A stretch of 64,000 nucleotides of DNA, taken from positions 1 to 64,000 of the forward strand of contig JANQEL010000151.1 in assembly GCA_028278345.1 (NCBI GenBank), in the 5' to 3' direction. Positions 46,674 through 56,657 of the stretch are shown one piece after another. Every line of letters starts with the position of its first letter. The stretch's first letter is position 1. The translations under genes were made by a program, and so were the position numbers. The DNA comes from Myxococcota bacterium (lineage in GTDB: Bacteria; Myxococcota_A; UBA9160; UBA4427). The notes beneath the pieces were generated by a model. The model was not told where the DNA came from, did no database searches, and saw only the letters and a program-made list of their open reading frames with translations.

Positions 46674-49598
46674 ATGGCCCAAGCAATCGACCACCCCGAC
46701 TCCGACTCCGAAGGCGATTCTGACGAACCCACCGCCCCGGATTCGCCTTTCAACGAATTCGGCATCAACGCGGGCTTCGTCGAAGAAATCCATCGCGATT
46801 ATCAGGTCGATCCTGCGACGGTGGACGAGAGCTTCCGAGATGCCTTCTCTGGTGAGGGCGCGCCCGCGAGGCCGCAACCCGCGCCCGCGCAACCCGCAGC
46901 AACGAGCGGCATCGGAGCAACGCCAACTCCCGAGGCTCGACCGGCCCCCGCCCCCGCCCCCGCCCCCGCGCCCACGCCCATGGCGCCGACGTTGGAACAG
47001 GACGTCCGCCTCATGGTCGACGACAAGAACGCGCGGGTGCTTCGCCTGATCCACTCCTACCGCGCGCGCGGTCATCGTGTCGCCCACAGCGATCCGCTCT
47101 CGGTCCAGACGAAGTACTTCCCCGAACTCGATCCCGCGCACTATGGCTTCGGCAGCCAGGATCTCGACGAACACTTCACCGCGGGCGATCTCCCCGGTGG
47201 TTCCGTGCAGACCCTGCGCGACATCCTCGCGCGTCTGCGTAACACCTACTGCGGTTCGATCGGCGTCGAGTACACCCACGTGCAGGACCCCGGTCGCAAG
47301 CTCTGGCTGCAGCAGCAGATGGAACGCGACGAGAACCGCCCGCGTGTCGAAGCGGGGCAGCTCTCACGCATCTATCACAAGCTGTGTCAGGCGGAGATGT
47401 TCGAGCAGTTCCTCCACACCAAGTTCCTCGGGCAGAAGCGTTTCTCCCTCGAAGGCGGCGAGGTGGTGGTCCCACTGCTCGATCACATCATCGAGCGCGC
47501 GCCGCATCACGGCATCGTGGAATACGTGATCGGCATGAGCCATCGCGGTCGCTTGAACGTGCTGGCGAACGTCATGCGCAAGCCCCTCGATGTGATCTTC
47601 TCGGAGTTCCAGGACAGCCCCGACCTCGATCTGCCCTTCGGTTCGGGTGACGTGAAGTACCACAAGGGCTTCTCGATGGATCTGCGCGTGCAGACAGGTG
47701 AGCGTATCCATCTCTCGCTCACCTCGAATCCGAGCCACCTCGAAGCCGTGAACCCCGTCGTCGAAGGTCGCACCAAGGCGAAGCAGGTGCGCATGCGCGA
47801 CGTCGAGGGTGAGCGCATCGTGCCGATCATCCTGCACGGCGATGCGGCTTTCGCGGGCCAGGGCATCGTGGCCGAAACGCTGAACCTCGCCCAGCTCGAA
47901 GGCTATTCCACGGGCGGGACGATCCACGTGATCATCAACAACCAGATCGGTTTCACGACGACGCCCGCCGAAGCGCGCTCGACGCTCTACTGCACCGACG
48001 TCGCGAAGATGATCCAGATTCCCATCTTCCACGTGAATGGCGACGATCCCGAGGCGGTGCTCCACTGCGCCGATCTCGCGATGTCGTACCGCGAACGCTT
48101 CGGCAACGACGTCGTGATCGACGTGATCTGCTACCGCCGCCACGGCCACAACGAAGGCGATGAGCCGGCGTTCACCCAGCCGCGCCTCTACGCGAAGATC
48201 CGCAACCGCGACTCGGTGCGAAAGCTCTTCAGGGGTGCCCTCGTCGAGCGAGGCGAAGTCAGCGAGGAAGAAGCGCAGCAGATCGAAGCGGGTGTGCGAC
48301 ACGATCTCGAGAGCGCCCTCGAGATCGCCAACGTGGGTTCGGTCGATCCTGCCGAACCCCACGAGCCGCAGGGGCCTTGGACGGGGTATTCGCGCACCCG
48401 CGTCCAGGACGACGTCGCCACGAGCGTTCCCGTCGAGACCCTGGCACAGATCGCCGAAGGTGTGGGCCGCGTGCCCGACTACTTCCGCCCGCACGAAAAG
48501 CTCTTGAGCCTGCTCCAACATCGTCGCAAGACGATCGCCGAGGGCACGCCGATCGATTGGGCGATGGGCGAAGCATTCGCTTTTGGCAGCCTGCTACTCG
48601 AAGGCACGCCGGTGCGGCTCTCGGGCCAGGACAGTTCGCGGGGCACCTTCAGTCATCGCCACGCGGTCTTCGTCGATCAGGACAGCGGCGAGGAGTACGT
48701 CCCCCTCGATCACATCAGCGGGCAACAGGCGCGCTTCGAGGTGTACGACAGTCTGCTCTCCGAAGCCGCGGTACTCGGTTTCGAGTATGGCTACAGCCTG
48801 GCCGACCCTGCGACGCTGACGTTGTGGGAAGCGCAGTTCGGTGACTTCGCGAACGGCGCGCAGGTGATCATCGATCAGTTCATCGGCTCGGCCCACGTGA
48901 AGTGGGGGCGCATGAGCGGGCTCGTGATGCTGCTCCCGCACGGTTACGAGGGGCAGGGGCCCGAGCATTCGAGTGCGCGCATCGAACGCTATCTGCAGAT
49001 TTGCGCCGAGGATTCGATCCAGGTGGTGAACTGCACGACGCCGGCGCAGTACTTCCACGTGTTGCGGCGCCAGATGCGCCGCGGCTACCGCGCGCCGCTC
49101 GTGATCTTCACGCCCAAGAGCCTGCTGCGGCTTCCCGCAGCGACTTCGAAGATCGAGGATTTCACCGACAAGGGCTTCGAACAGGTGATCGACGATACTC
49201 CTGCGCACGCTGTGGCAGAAGGTGTGGAACGCGTCCTGCTCTGCAGTGGCAAGGTCTACTACGACCTGATGACCGAACGACAGAAACGCTGGGAAGGCGC
49301 GCCCGACAAGGTCGCCATCCTGCGCGTCGAGCAGCTCTATCCGTGGCCAGAAGAGCGCCTGCAGGCGCTGCTCCGGCAGTACTCGAACGCCGAGCGCGTC
49401 ACCTGGGTGCAGGAGGAGCCGGCCAATATGGGCGCCTGGACCTTCGTCCGCGAACGCATCCAGGGTCTGCTCTCGGCGAAGGCCAAGCTCGCCTATGCGG
49501 GACGTCAGGATTCGGCGAGCACGGCGGTGGGCTCGACTCGCCTGCATTTGAAAGAGCAGGCCGCGTTGGTCGAGTCGGCGTTCGAAGGGCTCGACTAG
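46674..49598 (+). CDS. sucA: 2-oxoglutarate dehydrogenase E1 component
   Basis: A protein of 974 residues. The ThDP-dependent E1 decarboxylates 2-oxoglutarate in the TCA cycle. The N-terminal E2-binding segment reads SPFNEFGINAGFVEEIHRDY. A Pro/Ala-rich linker of about 40 residues (around 62-103, containing APAPAPAPAP) comes next. The core has FSLEGGEVVVPLLDHII, EYVIGMSHRGRLNVLANV, GDAAFAGQGIVAETLNL, INNQIGFTT and the C-terminal HAVFVDQDSGEEYVPLDHI region. No sucB or lpd lies downstream; the next gene is on the other strand 15 bp away, so E1 is expressed apart from E2/E3 here. The linker is longer than in typical E1 proteins. Confidence 0.98.
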   Translation: MAQAIDHPDSDSEGDSDEPTAPDSPFNEFGINAGFVEEIHRDYQVDPATVDESFRDAFSGEGAPARPQPAPAQPAATSGIGATPTPEARPAPAPAPAPAPTPMAPTLEQDVRLMVDDKNARVLRLIHSYRARGHRVAHSDPLSVQTKYFPELDPAHYGFGSQDLDEHFTAGDLPGGSVQTLRDILARLRNTYCGSIGVEYTHVQDPGRKLWLQQQMERDENRPRVEAGQLSRIYHKLCQAEMFEQFLHTKFLGQKRFSLEGGEVVVPLLDHIIERAPHHGIVEYVIGMSHRGRLNVLANVMRKPLDVIFSEFQDSPDLDLPFGSGDVKYHKGFSMDLRVQTGERIHLSLTSNPSHLEAVNPVVEGRTKAKQVRMRDVEGERIVPIILHGDAAFAGQGIVAETLNLAQLEGYSTGGTIHVIINNQIGFTTTPAEARSTLYCTDVAKMIQIPIFHVNGDDPEAVLHCADLAMSYRERFGNDVVIDVICYRRHGHNEGDEPAFTQPRLYAKIRNRDSVRKLFRGALVERGEVSEEEAQQIEAGVRHDLESALEIANVGSVDPAEPHEPQGPWTGYSRTRVQDDVATSVPVETLAQIAEGVGRVPDYFRPHEKLLSLLQHRRKTIAEGTPIDWAMGEAFAFGSLLLEGTPVRLSGQDSSRGTFSHRHAVFVDQDSGEEYVPLDHISGQQARFEVYDSLLSEAAVLGFEYGYSLADPATLTLWEAQFGDFANGAQVIIDQFIGSAHVKWGRMSGLVMLLPHGYEGQGPEHSSARIERYLQICAEDSIQVVNCTTPAQYFHVLRRQMRRGYRAPLVIFTPKSLLRLPAATSKIEDFTDKGFEQVIDDTPAHAVAEGVERVLLCSGKVYYDLMTERQKRWEGAPDKVAILRVEQLYPWPEERLQALLRQYSNAERVTWVQEEPANMGAWTFVRERIQGLLSAKAKLAYAGRQDSASTAVGSTRLHLKEQAALVESAFEGLD

Positions 49599-49613
49599 GA
49601 GCGAACGAGCGCT

Positions 49614-50930
49614 TCAGTCGCGCGTGTTCGCCCAGCCTTCCTGCCAGAGCGCTTCGATGATCTCGCGCGCACGGTGCCCCCAGATCGGGTGGTACTCCCG
49701 GGCGCGCATGTCGGCGAGGCTTTCGCTGGCTTCCGTGGTGGCGATGACGTCGCAGTCGGCGCGTTCGAGGATCTCGCGCGTCGTGTTGTAGATCGAGTGT
49801 TTCCAGCCTTCCGGGCCGTCGAAGTGGCGCTCGATGTAGCGATCGCGGGGCAGGCTCCCGGCCTGTTCGTTGCTGCAGGCCACGATGCCCATGCGATTGG
49901 CCACGTAGTCGGGTACGTAGGTGATGCCGCGCTCGCGCATGCGTCGCGCATCTCGCCGCTCGTCTTCGAGGGGGTTGTTGGCGGCGCCGCACACGACGCT
50001 GGCTCGAATGCGTTCGACCGTCTTGGCGTCGAAGACGCCCCCCAACGCGTTCGCGCAGAGAATGTCGCAGGGTTCTTCGAGGATGCGGTTGTCGCCGGGT
50101 TGCGCGTGGCGGATCTCGAGGAAGTGCCCGGGAAAACGCTCCGCCAACACCGTGCAGCGATCCTCGTCGATCTCGCTCGCCACGACGCCATCGACTCCGG
50201 CCTCGAAGAGGCGCTCGATCATGAAGGCCCCGACGTTGCCCGCTCCCTGCATGGCGACCTGTTTGCCCGAGAGCGAACCGAGGCTGCGATGATCGAGGGC
50301 GGCCTGCATGGCGCGAACGACCCCGCGCGCCGTCATGGTGGAGGGGTTGCCCGAACCGCCGACGCGCTCCGGGATGCAGGTGGCGAAACGCGTGTGGCGA
50401 TGGATCACCTCCATGTCGTGCGGCGTGGTGCCCGCATCTTCGGCGGTGATGTAGACGCCGCGTAGCGACGTTACGAACTCGGCAAACTCCCGGAAGAGCG
50501 TGCGACGTTCTTCGCGACTGCGCGGCGGTTCCGGCGGGCAGATGATCGCCTTGCCGCCGCCCCACCAGAGATCGGCCAGCGCACACTTGCGCCCCATCCC
50601 CACCGCGAGGCGCAGGCCGTCGCGCAGGAAGGCCTCGAGGCTCGCATACTGCCAGTGCCGCACCCCGCCCTGGGCCTGGCCACGTCGGGTGTCGTGGACG
50701 AAGGCGCCGAAGAGCGCGCGACTCTCGGGGCCCGCTGCGAGAAACACGGCCTCGTGGTCCGAACGATCGGCGCACCCCGTCTCGAGATAGGCGGATAGGT
50801 GATCGAAAGTCGGGTCCGACGCACGCGCGCCCCTCCTGTTCCCCCCACCCAGCACCATCGCGCGCGGAACGTTCCGTGCGAGGAGCGCTTCGACGATGTC
50901 GCTCGGTTGCTGGTCGAGAAATCGGGTCAT
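49614..50930 (-). CDS. Glu/Leu/Phe/Val dehydrogenase family protein
   Basis: A protein of 438 residues. NAD-dependent oxidative deamination of an amino acid is the family reaction. The substrate Lys lies in MGRKCALADLWWGGGKAI, and the catalytic Asp probably in YITAEDAGTTPHDM. The NAD domain shows GKQVAMQGAGNVGAFMIERL, and a conserved Asn pair lies in VCGAANNPLEDE. The AEDAGTT and AANNPL motifs favour the leucine/phenylalanine dehydrogenase branch over glutamate dehydrogenase. An extended N-terminal part (about 70 residues) is unlike short leucine dehydrogenases. The start at 50930 shows no clear ribosome binding site. The amino acid used cannot be named with confidence. Confidence 0.9.
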   Translation of the reverse strand: MTRFLDQQPSDIVEALLARNVPRAMVLGGGNRRGARASDPTFDHLSAYLETGCADRSDHEAVFLAAGPESRALFGAFVHDTRRGQAQGGVRHWQYASLEAFLRDGLRLAVGMGRKCALADLWWGGGKAIICPPEPPRSREERRTLFREFAEFVTSLRGVYITAEDAGTTPHDMEVIHRHTRFATCIPERVGGSGNPSTMTARGVVRAMQAALDHRSLGSLSGKQVAMQGAGNVGAFMIERLFEAGVDGVVASEIDEDRCTVLAERFPGHFLEIRHAQPGDNRILEEPCDILCANALGGVFDAKTVERIRASVVCGAANNPLEDERRDARRMRERGITYVPDYVANRMGIVACSNEQAGSLPRDRYIERHFDGPEGWKHSIYNTTREILERADCDVIATTEASESLADMRAREYHPIWGHRAREIIEALWQEGWANTRD

Positions 50931-51073
50931 GAGGTGGGTCGAGCAAGGCGGGAGGACGTTTTCGATCGGGCTCGGAGTTCTCGTCGGCGCAGCGAGCGGC
51001 GGACTGAAATGTCAGAAGCCCTTTCCGATCTCGTGCGACTTCGTGTGCCGGCATGCAGGATTGCAGGATCGGC

Positions 51074-51079
51074 TAGAAT
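51074..51079 (+). promoter_or_regulatory. Putative -10 element (TAGAAT) of a leaderless kinase gene
   Basis: TAGAAT (51074-51079) lies 5 nt before the GTG at 51085 and 8 nt before the GTG at 51088. The same hexamer stands before the kinase gene at 1163. No Shine-Dalgarno sequence or consensus -35 box is seen. Confidence 0.4.
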
Positions 51080-51084
51080 TCCCG

Positions 51085-52845
51085 GTGGTGAAGGGCGACC
51101 TCGAAGCCTCCGAGCAGCTGGCGCTGGATGTGACGCTTCGCCGGGCCATCGGCCCCGCAACGGCGATGTCGGGGCTGGCCTACGGCCTGTCGGCCATACT
51201 CCACACCTACGCCGGTGGCCCCGATCGTTCCATGGTCGCGCCGGTGGAAGCCTTCTCCTTCGTGGCGCTTCTCTCCCTGGGCCTGTGGCTGCGCGGGCGC
51301 GAAATCGGCGCTCGCCATGCACAGGCGATCGTCGTCACCTGGGCGGCCTTCATCCTGGTCAACAACGCGGTCTTCCTCTCGGTCCACGACGAGAGCCTGC
51401 ACCCGGTGATCCTCTACATCCTGGTGCTCGGCGTGGGGCTGGTGCCCGCACTGCCGCTGAAGTTGTACGCCTCGATCATCATCGCGACGCTCGGGGTCTT
51501 CGGCTTCACCCTCGGCACGGCCGATACGCCCCTTCATCAGCGCTTCGAAGCGGGCCTCACCCTGGTGGCCGCGATCTGTTTCGGTGTCGTGATTCGCGCT
51601 CTGGCGAAGGAGTACATCGCACAGCACCGCAGGCTGCACGGCGAGGCCCTGCGAAGCGCGGAAGCACGCGATGCAGTCTTCACGCACTACCGCGAGATCA
51701 CCGAGATGGCGAACGACCTGATCGCCGAAATCGATGAAGATGGCACCATGCTCTACGGCAACCCCGCTCACGAGAGAGTTCTCGGCTACACGAACGAGAA
51801 CCTGATCGGCCGACGCTTCTCCGAGTTCCTGGCACCCGACGACACCGGTCGTGCGCGCGAATTCCTGAAGCGAATGCTCGAACGGCCGGTGGGGCCGGCC
51901 CGGGTGGGTGTTCGCCACGCGAATGGAGAGGATCGGGTCATCGAGTTGAGTTCGCGCCCCTATCGCGCCGCGAACGGCGAACACAGGATCGTCGTGACCT
52001 CACACGACGTCACCGAGCGAGCGAACCGCGAAGCCGAGCGCGCCCGCCACAGCGAAGAACTCGAAGACCTGGTCGCAGAACGAACCGAAGCGCTGCGCCG
52101 CTCGATGGCGGAATTGCAGCAGCGCGAGCGCCTCGCCGCAGTGGGGACCCTCGCGGCAGGGGTCGCGCACCAGATCAACAATCCCGTCGGCAGTGTTCGG
52201 ATGAGCGCCGAGTTTGCACTCGGTACACCCGAAGGCAGCGAGGGCGAGACCGAGGTGTTGCGCGAAGCGCTTTCGACCAACGTGGCCGAGGCCATGCGCT
52301 GCGGCGAGATCGTCAAGAATCTCCTGCGCTTTGCGCGCGACGATCGTTCGACCGTCACGAAGGTCGAACTCTCCTCGCTGGTCGAGCGCGTCGTCTCGCT
52401 ATGCCAATCCTACGCAGCGAGCCGCGAAGCGGTACTCGACTACGATCTCCAGGATCGCAATGTGGTGGTCGAAGGGAATTCCGTCGAACTCGAACAGGCC
52501 CTGATCAACCTGATTCGCAACGCCATCGAGTCGAGCGACCGCAAGGTCCGCGTGCGTGTTCGTCTCGACCGTGTCGGTCCCAATGCCGTGGTCGACGTGC
52601 GCGACGATGGGGATGGCATGGATGAGCAAGCGACGGACCAGATCTTCGATCCCTTCTTCACCACGCGACTCAGCGAAGGAGGCACGGGGCTCGGGCTCAG
52701 TGTGGCCCACGGCATTGCAACCGCGCACGATGGCACGCTGACGGCGCAGAGCGAGCGAGGAGTGGGAACGCGCTTACGCCTTTCGCTGCCACTCGCGCTA
52801 GAACGCACGACGGGCGCATCGTACGCCGAGTCGCCCCCCGCGTAG
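51085..52845 (+). CDS. Membrane PAS sensor histidine kinase
   Basis: About 586 residues from the GTG at 51085. Five to six membrane helices occupy residues 25-180 (AIVVTWAAFILVNNAVF, VILYILVLGVGLVPALPL). A PAS domain (about 215-330, DGTMLYGNPAHERVLGYTNENLIGRRF) leads to the HisKA box with H362 (AAGVAHQINNPVGSV) and an HATPase domain (NLIRNAIESS, DDGDGMD, GGTGLGLSVAHGI). The frame is open back to 50896, but that part overlaps the divergent dehydrogenase gene and looks non-coding, so the GTG at 51085 (or 51088) is preferred. No response regulator is adjacent. It ends 15 bp before the convergent LOG gene stop. Confidence 0.9.
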   Translation: MVKGDLEASEQLALDVTLRRAIGPATAMSGLAYGLSAILHTYAGGPDRSMVAPVEAFSFVALLSLGLWLRGREIGARHAQAIVVTWAAFILVNNAVFLSVHDESLHPVILYILVLGVGLVPALPLKLYASIIIATLGVFGFTLGTADTPLHQRFEAGLTLVAAICFGVVIRALAKEYIAQHRRLHGEALRSAEARDAVFTHYREITEMANDLIAEIDEDGTMLYGNPAHERVLGYTNENLIGRRFSEFLAPDDTGRAREFLKRMLERPVGPARVGVRHANGEDRVIELSSRPYRAANGEHRIVVTSHDVTERANREAERARHSEELEDLVAERTEALRRSMAELQQRERLAAVGTLAAGVAHQINNPVGSVRMSAEFALGTPEGSEGETEVLREALSTNVAEAMRCGEIVKNLLRFARDDRSTVTKVELSSLVERVVSLCQSYAASREAVLDYDLQDRNVVVEGNSVELEQALINLIRNAIESSDRKVRVRVRLDRVGPNAVVDVRDDGDGMDEQATDQIFDPFFTTRLSEGGTGLGLSVAHGIATAHDGTLTAQSERGVGTRLRLSLPLALERTTGASYAESPPA

Positions 52846-52860
52846 GCCGGGCGCCGGGCG

Positions 52861-54000
52861 CTATTTGTCGCGTTCTTCTTCCGCGCCTTCGGGCAGGGGG
52901 AGCACGGGCAGATCCTGGGGCATGGGGGCAGCGGCCTCGACGGCTTCCTCGTCGAGGCCGAGGCGATTCAGATCGTCGATCAATTCGCGAAAGCGGCCGA
53001 TCTCGCGGCGATTCATGCTGAGGACGAGCCGCCGCAATCCAGAGAACTCGTCTCCCTCTTCGGGCAGCGGCTCGCAGACTTCGATCTCACCCTCGTCGAG
53101 GATCGAGACGTACTTCTCGTTCAACGTCGCGAGTTCTTCGACGTTCGGTGCGCGTCGCAGTCGCACCACCGCTCTTCCATTCACCCAGCGCGTCGAATGG
53201 TAGTTCGCGTAGAAGTTCGCGAGTTCGCTCGCCGCCTCTTCGACGTCATCGGTGATGAAGAAGAGCGAGGTGTCGTGCTCCGAGATCAATCCATCCCTGG
53301 CCAGGTGACCGACCACGTAGTCGCGCCACTCGGTCCAGTAGTTGCCCCCGGGTTCGTCGACGAACACGATCGGGACCAGGGCGCTCTTGCCCGTCTGGAT
53401 GAGGGTCAGGGCCTCATGCCCTTCGTCGTGGGTACCGAAGCCGCCGGGAAAGAGTGCGATGCCGTGGCTCTCCTTCACGAAGGCGACCTTGCGCGTGAAG
53501 AAGTAGCGGTAGTTGATAAGCTTCGCGTCCCCCGCGATCGTGGGGTTGGCGCGCTGTTCGAAGGGCAGCTGGATGTTGACACCGAACGACGCGTCGCGAC
53601 CGGCACCGCGCTGGGCCGCGCGCATGATGCCGTCGCCCGCGCCGGTGATGACCATCCATCCTTCTTCGGTCATGCGGTGCGAGAGTGCGCTCGCGGCCAC
53701 CGCCGCGGGGTGATCGAGGTCGGTCCGCGCGCTGCCGAATACCGAGAGCTTGCGAATCGCGCGGTAGGGTTCGAAGACGCGGAAGGTCTGGCGCAGCTCT
53801 TTCAGCGCGCTGTTGGCGAGCTTGACGTCGCGCGCCGCCGTGCCGTCCGACACCAGGCGCAAACCCGTCACCATGATCTGCCGAACGCACTCGCGATCGG
53901 TGTCTTCTCCCGAAGCATCCGCCACGCGCCCGATCAATTCGTCGAGCAACGCGTCGATCTCGGGATCTCCAACCTTGTAACGACGTCCACCCCGCGGCAT
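52861..54000 (-). CDS. LOG family protein (lysine decarboxylase-like fold)
   Basis: A protein of 379 residues. The LOG domain (about 90-280) holds VFGSARTDLDHPAAVAA, WMVITGAGDGIMRAAQRGA and the signature PGGFGTHDEGHEALTLIQTG, which fits PGGxGTxxE. Family members are phosphoribohydrolases that release free cytokinin-like bases from nucleotides, and were earlier misnamed lysine decarboxylases. N- and C-terminal extensions make this one clearly longer than the 200-residue LOG proteins; the last 100 residues are acidic and helical. It lies 19 bp after the radical SAM gene, but a TACAGT hexamer 9 nt before its ATG could give it a separate leaderless start. Confidence 0.9.
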   Translation of the reverse strand: MPRGGRRYKVGDPEIDALLDELIGRVADASGEDTDRECVRQIMVTGLRLVSDGTAARDVKLANSALKELRQTFRVFEPYRAIRKLSVFGSARTDLDHPAAVAASALSHRMTEEGWMVITGAGDGIMRAAQRGAGRDASFGVNIQLPFEQRANPTIAGDAKLINYRYFFTRKVAFVKESHGIALFPGGFGTHDEGHEALTLIQTGKSALVPIVFVDEPGGNYWTEWRDYVVGHLARDGLISEHDTSLFFITDDVEEAASELANFYANYHSTRWVNGRAVVRLRRAPNVEELATLNEKYVSILDEGEIEVCEPLPEEGDEFSGLRRLVLSMNRREIGRFRELIDDLNRLGLDEEAVEAAAPMPQDLPVLPLPEGAEEERDK

Positions 54001-54019
54001 GAGGGCGCAACTGTAGCGA

Positions 54020-55267
54020 TCACGGGCTCGGCGGGGGTAGCGGATCGCTGTCGAACAACTCGAATTGTCCCCGACGCGGACGGCGGAAGTGTCGGGTCGT
54101 CGGCTCGGGGAGCTCGCCGTCGAGGCCCGACTTGCGGGCGGCCAGTTCGAACATGGCGTGGATCTGCTCCGCGTAGGCGCCCTCCCCCCGCATGCGCGAA
54201 TCGAAGCGCGGATCGTTGAGTTCGCCGCTGCGAATCTCGCGCACGCGCGAGAGCACCTTGGCGCGCTTCTCGGGGAAGTGACGTTCGAGCCAGGCGGGGA
54301 AGAGCGATTCGACGGCACCCGGCAGGCGCAGGAGGATGTGGCTCGCCGAACGAGCCCCCGCGTCGGCGGCCGCTTCGAGGATGGCGGGGATCTCGTGGTC
54401 GGTGAGACCGGGAACGACCGGGCCGATCAGCACTGCAACGGGAACCCCAGCTCGCGACAGCGTTTCGATCGCGCGCAGGCGCTGGGCAGGGTGCGAGGCG
54501 CGCGGTTCCATCACGCGATGCAGCGCCGCGTCGAGGGTGGTGACCGAGATGTGCACCGTGGTGGCTTCGGCTCGCGCGAGTTCGGCGAGCAGATCGACGT
54601 CGCGCGTCACCAGCGCGTTCTTCGTGATCATCCCCACCGGGTGCCGGCACTCGGCCAGCACTTCGAGACAACCGCGCGTGAGCCGCAGCACGCGCTCGAC
54701 CGGCTGATAGCAATCCGTCACCCCACTCATGCCGATCACTTCGGGCCGGTAGCGCGGCTTCGAGAGTTCGCGCTCGAGCAGGGCGGGCGCGTCTTCCTTC
54801 ACCAGGATGCGGGTCTCGAAATCGAGCCCGGGTGACATGCCGAGAAACTCGTGGGAGGGACGTGCGTAGCAATAGACGCAGCCGTGCTCGCAGCCGCGGT
54901 AGGGATTCAGCCCGACATCGAAGCCGACATCCGGGCTGTTGTTGCGCACCAGCACCGAACGCGTGGCGTCGCGCAGGTATTGGGTGCGGGGAAGTCGGCC
55001 GCGCCCGCCGTCATCTCCCTCTTCACCTGCTTCACCTGCAAGGCGTTCGCGCTCGCGCGCTTCGAGATCTTCCACGTGGTAGAGGCGCTCGAAGCGTCCG
55101 GTCGGGTTCTCGGCTGCGCCCCGCCCGCGCAGGCTTTCCTGCGCGGGGGCGCGCCAGCTGGGGGGCGCGTCGACGGGGGTGACGTTCCGTCGGCTCGAAG
55201 CGGGGGAGGAGGAAGGAGGCCGGGATTTCACCCTCACGAAAGTAAGACGAAAGTCTCGTGGAGTCAA
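54020..55267 (-). CDS. PA0069 family radical SAM protein
   Basis: A protein of up to 415 residues. The radical SAM cluster motif is CEHGCVYCYARPSHE (C-x3-C-x2-C, about residues 127-134). The family opening GRGAAENPTGRFE and the region SGVTDCYQPVERVLRLTRG are typical. These proteins are related to spore photoproduct lyase-like enzymes; their reaction is unknown. The start is uncertain: the reading frame opens with a TTG at 55267, but that TTGACT may be a -35 box, and a GTG at 55237 or later is possible. Conserved sequence begins about residue 45. It is the first gene of a likely two-gene unit with the LOG protein. Confidence 0.9.
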   Translation of the reverse strand: MTPRDFRLTFVRVKSRPPSSSPASSRRNVTPVDAPPSWRAPAQESLRGRGAAENPTGRFERLYHVEDLEARERERLAGEAGEEGDDGGRGRLPRTQYLRDATRSVLVRNNSPDVGFDVGLNPYRGCEHGCVYCYARPSHEFLGMSPGLDFETRILVKEDAPALLERELSKPRYRPEVIGMSGVTDCYQPVERVLRLTRGCLEVLAECRHPVGMITKNALVTRDVDLLAELARAEATTVHISVTTLDAALHRVMEPRASHPAQRLRAIETLSRAGVPVAVLIGPVVPGLTDHEIPAILEAAADAGARSASHILLRLPGAVESLFPAWLERHFPEKRAKVLSRVREIRSGELNDPRFDSRMRGEGAYAEQIHAMFELAARKSGLDGELPEPTTRHFRRPRRGQFELFDSDPLPPPSP

Positions 55268-55424
55268 TCGCAGGGGTCGTTCGCGGGGTTGGGCTTTCTA
55301 TTTGATTTTCAAGGGGAAACCCTGCATGCACTCGGCTGAACGCGACTTGACCCCGGGCGACCCGACCCGGAGACTCCGCCGCCTCAAGCGCGCCGAATCA
55401 GCCGGGAATGGAAGAGGAAACCCG

Positions 55425-56657
55425 ATGGATCTCAGTTACAGCAGCGAGGCCGAGGCCTTTCGCGAAACCGTCGCCAAGTGGCTCGAAGCCAACTGGCCGC
55501 TTTCCGAGAGCGAGAAGGAAGGTCTTTCCTTCGAAGAGCAGTGCGCGGTGTTCCGCAAGCGTGCCACCGAGGCGGGCTATCTCAACCGCAGCATTCCCAG
55601 GCAGTACGGCGGCTCCGAACAGGAACCCGACGTGATTACCGCTCAGGTGATCCGCGAGGAGTTCAGCAAGAAGTGGGCACCGATGGAGGTGCGCGGCATC
55701 GGCACGATGATGCTCGTTCCGACTCTCCTCGAACGGGGCGAGCAGTGGATGAAGGACAAGTTCGTCGAAAAGACCGTGAACGGCGAGATCACCTGGTGCC
55801 AGGGCTACAGCGAACCGGGTTCGGGTAGCGACCTCGCGTCGCTCAAGACGCGGGGTGAACTCGTCGACGGCGAATGGGTGATCAACGGCCAGAAGATCTG
55901 GACCACCAACGCGGTCGAGGCCGACTACATGTTCATCCTCGTGCGCACCGAGCCCGACGCGCCGAAACACGCGGGCATTTCGTATCTCTTGATCGACATG
56001 AAGCAGCCGGGCATCGAGGTGCGCCCGCTCAAACAGATGACGGGAACGGCGGAGTTCAACGAGGTCTTCTTCACCGACGCGAAGACCCCCGAAGACTGGA
56101 TCGTGGGCAAGCGTGGCGAGGGCTGGTTGGTTTCGCGCACGACCCTCAAGCACGAACGCAACTCGATCGGCGCGACCGAACAGACCGACATGCTCTTCAA
56201 TCGTCTGGTGAAGCTCGCGAAGGAGACGAAGCTCGACGGCAAGCCCGCCATCGAGAACGCCGACATTCGCGATCGCCTCGGGCAGCTCGAGGGCTACATC
56301 CTCGCGCACAAGTACTCGGGCTTTCGTCAGCTCACTGCAGACATGAAGGGGGAAGACCCGGGCATCATCCGCCTGATGACCAAGCTCAGTTCGACCGAGA
56401 TCGGTCACAAGGTGGCGAAGATCGCATTGGACCTGCTCGGCGACGACGGGATGTTCTCCGCGGGCAACCATCGCATGGGAGGCGGCCTTACGGGCAGCCA
56501 GCCCTGGATCGGCCACTACATGATGTCGTTGGGCATCGCGATCGCAGGCGGCACCGCGAACATCCAACGCAACGTCATCGCAGAGCGGGGCCTCGGGCTT
56601 CCGCGTGATGCCGCCGCCGATCAGAGCAAGGGCGCCAGCGCCGGAGGCAAGGCCTGA
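55425..56657 (+). CDS. Acyl-CoA dehydrogenase, large subunit of a probable heteromeric enzyme
   Basis: A protein of 410 residues with the acyl-CoA dehydrogenase fold: PRQYGGSEQEPDVITAQVIREEF in the N-terminal domain, ITWCQGYSEPGSGSDLASLKTR for the FAD/substrate middle domain, and GGTANIQRNVIAERGLGLPR at the C-terminus. The start at 55425 has AGAGGA upstream; an open frame before it is not protein-like. The stop overlaps the ATG of a second acyl-CoA dehydrogenase gene (TGATG). Such pairs form alpha2-beta2 enzymes that oxidise bulky CoA esters, for example steroid side chains. FadE-type action on a non-linear substrate is inferred, not proven. Confidence 0.93.
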   Translation: MDLSYSSEAEAFRETVAKWLEANWPLSESEKEGLSFEEQCAVFRKRATEAGYLNRSIPRQYGGSEQEPDVITAQVIREEFSKKWAPMEVRGIGTMMLVPTLLERGEQWMKDKFVEKTVNGEITWCQGYSEPGSGSDLASLKTRGELVDGEWVINGQKIWTTNAVEADYMFILVRTEPDAPKHAGISYLLIDMKQPGIEVRPLKQMTGTAEFNEVFFTDAKTPEDWIVGKRGEGWLVSRTTLKHERNSIGATEQTDMLFNRLVKLAKETKLDGKPAIENADIRDRLGQLEGYILAHKYSGFRQLTADMKGEDPGIIRLMTKLSSTEIGHKVAKIALDLLGDDGMFSAGNHRMGGGLTGSQPWIGHYMMSLGIAIAGGTANIQRNVIAERGLGLPRDAAADQSKGASAGGKA

